Notes under the pieces: generated by a model
Seen by the model: the letters and a program-made list of their open reading frames with translations, nothing else
Told to the model about the DNA's origin: nothing
Database searches by the model: none
Source of the DNA: Microbacterium halimionae
GTDB taxonomy: Bacteria > Actinomycetota > Actinomycetes > Actinomycetales > Microbacteriaceae
Reading direction: 5' to 3'
Length of the DNA stretch: 64,000 bases
NCBI RefSeq assembly: GCF_011761265.1
Contig: NZ_JAAOZB010000001.1
Span: 124,001-188,000 of the forward strand
Part shown: positions 61,156 through 64,000 of the stretch, one piece after another
How positions within the stretch are numbered: the stretch's first letter is position 1
How the letters are laid out: each line of letters opens with the position of its first letter
Program-made: the position numbers and the translations under genes

Positions 61156-61611
61156 GTGTCGCACCGCTCCATCCCCCAATCCGCATCGCTTGTCGACCTC
61201 AGTACCGAAGCCTCGGAACTGAGGATGGCGACGTTTCGGCTCGCTCGGCGCCTACGCGCACAGCGAGCTGTTGACACCCTGAGCGACGGCCAGTACACGG
61301 TACTCGCGGCGCTCAAGCACTTCGGAGCACACACTCTCGGCGAACTTGCGGAACGGGAACGCGTCACCCCACCGTCGATGAATCGCACCGTCAATTGCCT
61401 CGCCGACGCTGGATATATCGCTCGGACGACCGACGACACCGACCGACGGAAGACCAATATCGACCTCACGCCGACAGGCCGCGCCCTTGTCGAGGAAACC
61501 ACCCGACGTCGAGATGCCTGGCTTGAAGGCGCGCTCGCGAACCTCACCGCCGAACAGCGCGAGGTCGTCGCTCGGGCAGCGAGCATCCTCCGCGAGGTAG
61601 CAAGCCAATGA
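61156..61611 (+). CDS. MarR-family transcriptional regulator
   Basis: The 151-residue protein has the MarR winged helix: FGAHTLGELAERERVTPPSMNRTVNCLADAGYI (in parts, about 54-86) and the wing RTTDDTDRRKTNIDLTPTG. GTG start at 61156. The next gene's ATG overlaps its stop (ATGA), so regulator and exporter form one unit behind the operator at 61120. Ligand unknown, perhaps a drug exported by the downstream transporter. Confidence 0.88.
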   Translation: MSHRSIPQSASLVDLSTEASELRMATFRLARRLRAQRAVDTLSDGQYTVLAALKHFGAHTLGELAERERVTPPSMNRTVNCLADAGYIARTTDDTDRRKTNIDLTPTGRALVEETTRRRDAWLEGALANLTAEQREVVARAASILREVASQ

Positions 61612-62945
61612 GGGGAATGTTCCGCTCACTGGGTATCTACAACTATCGGCTCTGGTTTATTGGCGCTCTTGTCTCCAATATCGGCGGTTGGATGCAGTCG
61701 ACTGCTCAAGACTGGGTGGTGCTCACTGAGCTGACCGACAACAATGCCGCAGCTATGGGCGTCACCATGGCGCTTCAATTCGGTCCGCCCCTTCTGCTCG
61801 TGAGCATCACGGGTTGGGCAGCTGATCGCTTTGATCGCAGGCATCTCCTGTTCGCCACGCAGTCAGCATTGCTTCTGCTCGCCATCGGTGCCGGCGTCAT
61901 GCTCCTCACTCATGTCATGACGCTGCCGTTCATGTTCTGCTTCGCGCTCGCCTTCGGAATCGTCACGGCCTTCGATGCTCCGGCACGGCAAGCGTTCGTT
62001 TCAGATGTCGTGGCAAAAGAAAATGCGTCGAATGCTGTCGCACTGAACTCGGCATCCTTCAACACCGCGCGTCTGATCGGGCCGGCCGTTGGCGGCATCC
62101 TGATCGTCGCGATCGGAACGGGGTGGGTGTTCATTGTCAATGCCGTGACGTTCTTCGCGATGCTCTTAGCCCTCCGGCTGATGCACGCACGGGACCTCGT
62201 GCCGCGCGCTCGCGCAACAGGTCCTCGAAAACTCGCGGATGGCTTCCGATATGTTGCGCGACGCCCCGACCTTGTCGTGACGTTCATCATGGTTTTCCTA
62301 CTCGGAGCCTTTGGGATGAATTTTCCGATCTTCGCATCGACCATGGCACTGGAATTCGGCCAGGGCGCAGATGGCTATGGCGTCTTGAGTTCGATTCTTG
62401 CGATCGGCTCACTCGCCGGGGCGCTCCTGTCTGCGCGACGAGAAAAGGCCCGCATGCGGGTAGTGATGTGGGCTGCCGGAGGATTCGGTATCGCCTCCCT
62501 TGTTTCGTCGTTCATGCCGACGTATTTTGCGTACGCTCTCGTGCTCGTCTTCGTGGGGTTCTTCACCGTCACAATGCTCACGACCGCTAACGGCTACGTG
62601 CAGACGACGACCGATCCGGCTCTTCGTGGGCGAGTCCTCGCGCTCTATATGGCGGTCATCATGGGCGCGACCCCAATAGGTGCCCCGATTGCGGGGTGGA
62701 TCGCTGAAGAGTTCGGCCCTCGCGTTGCCATTGTCGTTGGTGGCGTTGCAGGCGTCCTCGCGTTTGCAGTCGGCGCGGTGTGGTTGATGATGTCGGGGCG
62801 GGTGCATCGCCATGAGCAATTGAGATTTCGCCTGCGCCTCGATGAGACGAGGCCATTGCACGTCGTCACACCCGGTCCGGAGGAGTTCAGCGACGCCGTC
62901 GCCAGCACGACGCCGATTCGCATCCCGGGACCGTCGCCGCGCTAA
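61608..62945 (+). CDS. MFS transporter (EntS/MFS_3 type exporter)
   Basis: The 445-residue 12-helix protein opens with RLWFIGALVSNIGGWMQSTAQDWVVL, then DRFDRRHLLFATQ (loop 2-3), FDAPARQAFVSDVVAKENASNAVALNSASFNTARLIGPAVGG (in parts), the signature of the EntS-like group which exports siderophores or drugs. It is translationally coupled to the MarR gene. Polar C-terminal tail of about 50 residues. Its stop touches that of the convergent TetR gene. Confidence 0.88.
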   Translation: MRGMFRSLGIYNYRLWFIGALVSNIGGWMQSTAQDWVVLTELTDNNAAAMGVTMALQFGPPLLLVSITGWAADRFDRRHLLFATQSALLLLAIGAGVMLLTHVMTLPFMFCFALAFGIVTAFDAPARQAFVSDVVAKENASNAVALNSASFNTARLIGPAVGGILIVAIGTGWVFIVNAVTFFAMLLALRLMHARDLVPRARATGPRKLADGFRYVARRPDLVVTFIMVFLLGAFGMNFPIFASTMALEFGQGADGYGVLSSILAIGSLAGALLSARREKARMRVVMWAAGGFGIASLVSSFMPTYFAYALVLVFVGFFTVTMLTTANGYVQTTTDPALRGRVLALYMAVIMGATPIGAPIAGWIAEEFGPRVAIVVGGVAGVLAFAVGAVWLMMSGRVHRHEQLRFRLRLDETRPLHVVTPGPEEFSDAVASTTPIRIPGPSPR

Positions 62946-63614
62946 TTACGCGCCAGCGGCGTGAGCGTCGAGCGCAATCTCGAGCGATTCCATGTCGAAC
63001 CCCGAAACGAATCCGCGAAAAAACTCTTTGAGCGCTTCGGCCATGTCGACGATATTTCGGTCGAGCAGCCACTGGACCTGCAGGCCGTCCATCATCGCGA
63101 GCGTTGCGACCGCGGCCCGTGCGGGGTCGACCCCGGCACCAAGCCTGCCCTCTTGCTGAAGCCGCTCGAAAGCCAGCATCACCTGGCCGCGCGTGTACTC
63201 GTAGCGGTTGATGAAGTACTCGTGTGCTGGATGCCGAGGCGACGTTGCCTCGGCCGAAAGCACGCAGTACAGCTCCACCACCCCTGGCACCGATGCGTTG
63301 TACGCGGCAAGCGCGACCAACCCGCGAAGACCAATGACGCCATCGGGCGCATCGAAATCGACGAGCTCGAGCGAACGCTCATCGCGCCGGTCGAGAACAG
63401 CGAGGAGGAGTGCGCTTTTACTCTTGAAGTGATGGAGGAGCCCGGCTTCGCTCATACCCACACGCTGCGCAACCTCGCGCAGTGATCCCGCGCGATACCC
63501 CGACCCAGCGAACACTTCCAGGGCGGCATCCAAAATCGCCTCGCGTTTGGCCTCCGTCTTCGCATACTCACCGCGTAGTTTGCGCGCGGGCGCTGCATCT
63601 GTGGTGTCCGTCAT
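62946..63614 (-). CDS. TetR-family regulator divergent from a family 5 binding-protein gene
   Basis: The 222-residue protein has the helix-turn-helix KREAILDAALEVFA, YRAGSLREVAQRVGMSEAGL, LHHFKSKSALLLAVLDRRD (about 23-75) and a C-terminal domain with VPGVVELYCVLSAEA and DGLQVQWLLD. It is closely patterned on the TetR protein at 19239, which sits next to a GH2 glycosidase. The gene at 63808 reads away from it and starts a probable oligosaccharide or peptide importer. ATG 63614 (MTDTTDAAP). Confidence 0.88.
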   Translation of the reverse strand: MTDTTDAAPARKLRGEYAKTEAKREAILDAALEVFAGSGYRAGSLREVAQRVGMSEAGLLHHFKSKSALLLAVLDRRDERSLELVDFDAPDGVIGLRGLVALAAYNASVPGVVELYCVLSAEATSPRHPAHEYFINRYEYTRGQVMLAFERLQQEGRLGAGVDPARAAVATLAMMDGLQVQWLLDRNIVDMAEALKEFFRGFVSGFDMESLEIALDAHAAGA

Positions 63615-63754
63615 CGCATCACCGTATCTCGCCCGATGGAACCGCTACCAGCACCACGCGAACAACCCTTCCGCATCCTTTTTATAACGAAACCCGAGTA
63701 GGCGCTAGTTTTTTGCCATGAAAACCTAGTGTTCGCTCGTATTTGATGTTAGCG

Positions 63755-63767
63755 TCTCGATTCGAGA
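63755..63767. promoter_or_regulatory. Short palindrome in the tetR/binding-protein gap
   Basis: TCTCGA-t-TCGAGA is a 13-base perfect repeat 40 bases before the binding-protein start. It could be the TetR operator, but no second copy was found near the related TetR at 19239. Confidence 0.35.
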
Positions 63768-63807
63768 GGCGATCCATTGGGGTATCGCCCAGACGAAGGG
63801 ACCAAGG

Positions 63808-64000
63808 ATGTTCCGTTGGAAGGCCACAGCAGCCGTCCTCGCAATAGCCGCTCTCACGCTCTCCGGATGCGCATCGAGTGGTTCCGACTCCAGCAATGGA
63901 GACGGCGCAAAAGGCGAGACTCTTACGCTCGGTGCAATCACTGAGCCCCTCACCCTCGACCCGGCGGGTGCGGAATGGGGAAACCGATCCCCCTACTACC
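63808..64000 (+). CDS. Family 5 ABC solute-binding lipoprotein, N-terminal part
   Basis: The first 64 residues are visible before the window ends. A lipoprotein signal MFRWKATAAVLAIAALTLSGC has its lipobox LSGC at residues 18-21, followed by a Ser/Gly linker and GETLTLGAITEPLTLDPAGAEWGN, the start of family 5 (peptide/nickel/oligosaccharide) binding proteins. GAAGGGACC lies before ATG 63808. The TetR gene at 62946 is divergent and probably controls it. Substrate not known. Confidence 0.85.
   Translation, partial: MFRWKATAAVLAIAALTLSGCASSGSDSSNGDGAKGETLTLGAITEPLTLDPAGAEWGNRSPYY

Overview
The window is high-GC DNA (roughly 60 to 65 percent by eye) from an actinobacterium, most likely a member of the Microbacteriaceae. 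Pointers are two copies of a small DUF7882-type protein family that I know from that family of bacteria, CUT1 sugar ABC operons without their own ATPase, LAxTG cell-wall sorting signals, F420/LLM oxidoreductases, and several genes whose start codon sits 6 to 7 bases after a -10 box, as in leaderless mRNAs. No phage, insertion sequence or CRISPR array was seen.

Layout. 0-9.4 kb: the start of an FGGY sugar kinase, a MarR/Bcr-type efflux pair, a GNAT acetyltransferase followed by a GH15/SMP-30/two-SDR operon, araD, and an OhrR/Ohr peroxide module. 9.4-12.3 kb: a cystathionine synthase/lyase pair and a flavin reductase. 12.3-16.8 kb: two DUF7882 proteins, two MarR and one TetR regulator, and a 14-TM exporter, with clear operator palindromes. 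17-25 kb: transglutaminase-like protein, PatB-type lyase, TetR with GH2 glycosidase, a decayed stretch, and two tRNA-Ser genes around an LCP cell-wall transferase. 25-35 kb: aldo/keto reductase, HAD phosphatase, serS, lipid kinase, thioesterase, photolyase, LLM enzyme, pheA and pgm.

35.1-54.9 kb is the most interesting part. It reads as one locus for taking apart type II arabinogalactan (plant arabinogalactan-protein glycans). Two very large secreted enzymes, a GH43 resembling exo-beta-1,3-galactanases and a GH30 resembling endo-beta-1,6-galactanases, both carry C-terminal LAVTG wall anchors. A CUT1 importer would bring in oligosaccharides. Cytoplasmic GH51 arabinofuranosidase and GH35 beta-galactosidase would finish them, and galE, galT and galK feed galactose into the Leloir pathway, with pgm next door. 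Two LacI regulators sit in the locus, and matching operator palindromes lie at the GH30/galE and lacI/ABC divergent promoters, with a second palindrome type at the lacI/galT promoter.

55-64 kb: F420-type LLM oxidoreductase, a RibD-like reductase, a solitary DNA methyltransferase overlapping a lipoate ligase gene, an alpha/beta hydrolase, two MFS exporters with a MarR regulator, a TetR regulator, and the start of a family 5 solute-binding lipoprotein that runs off the right edge.
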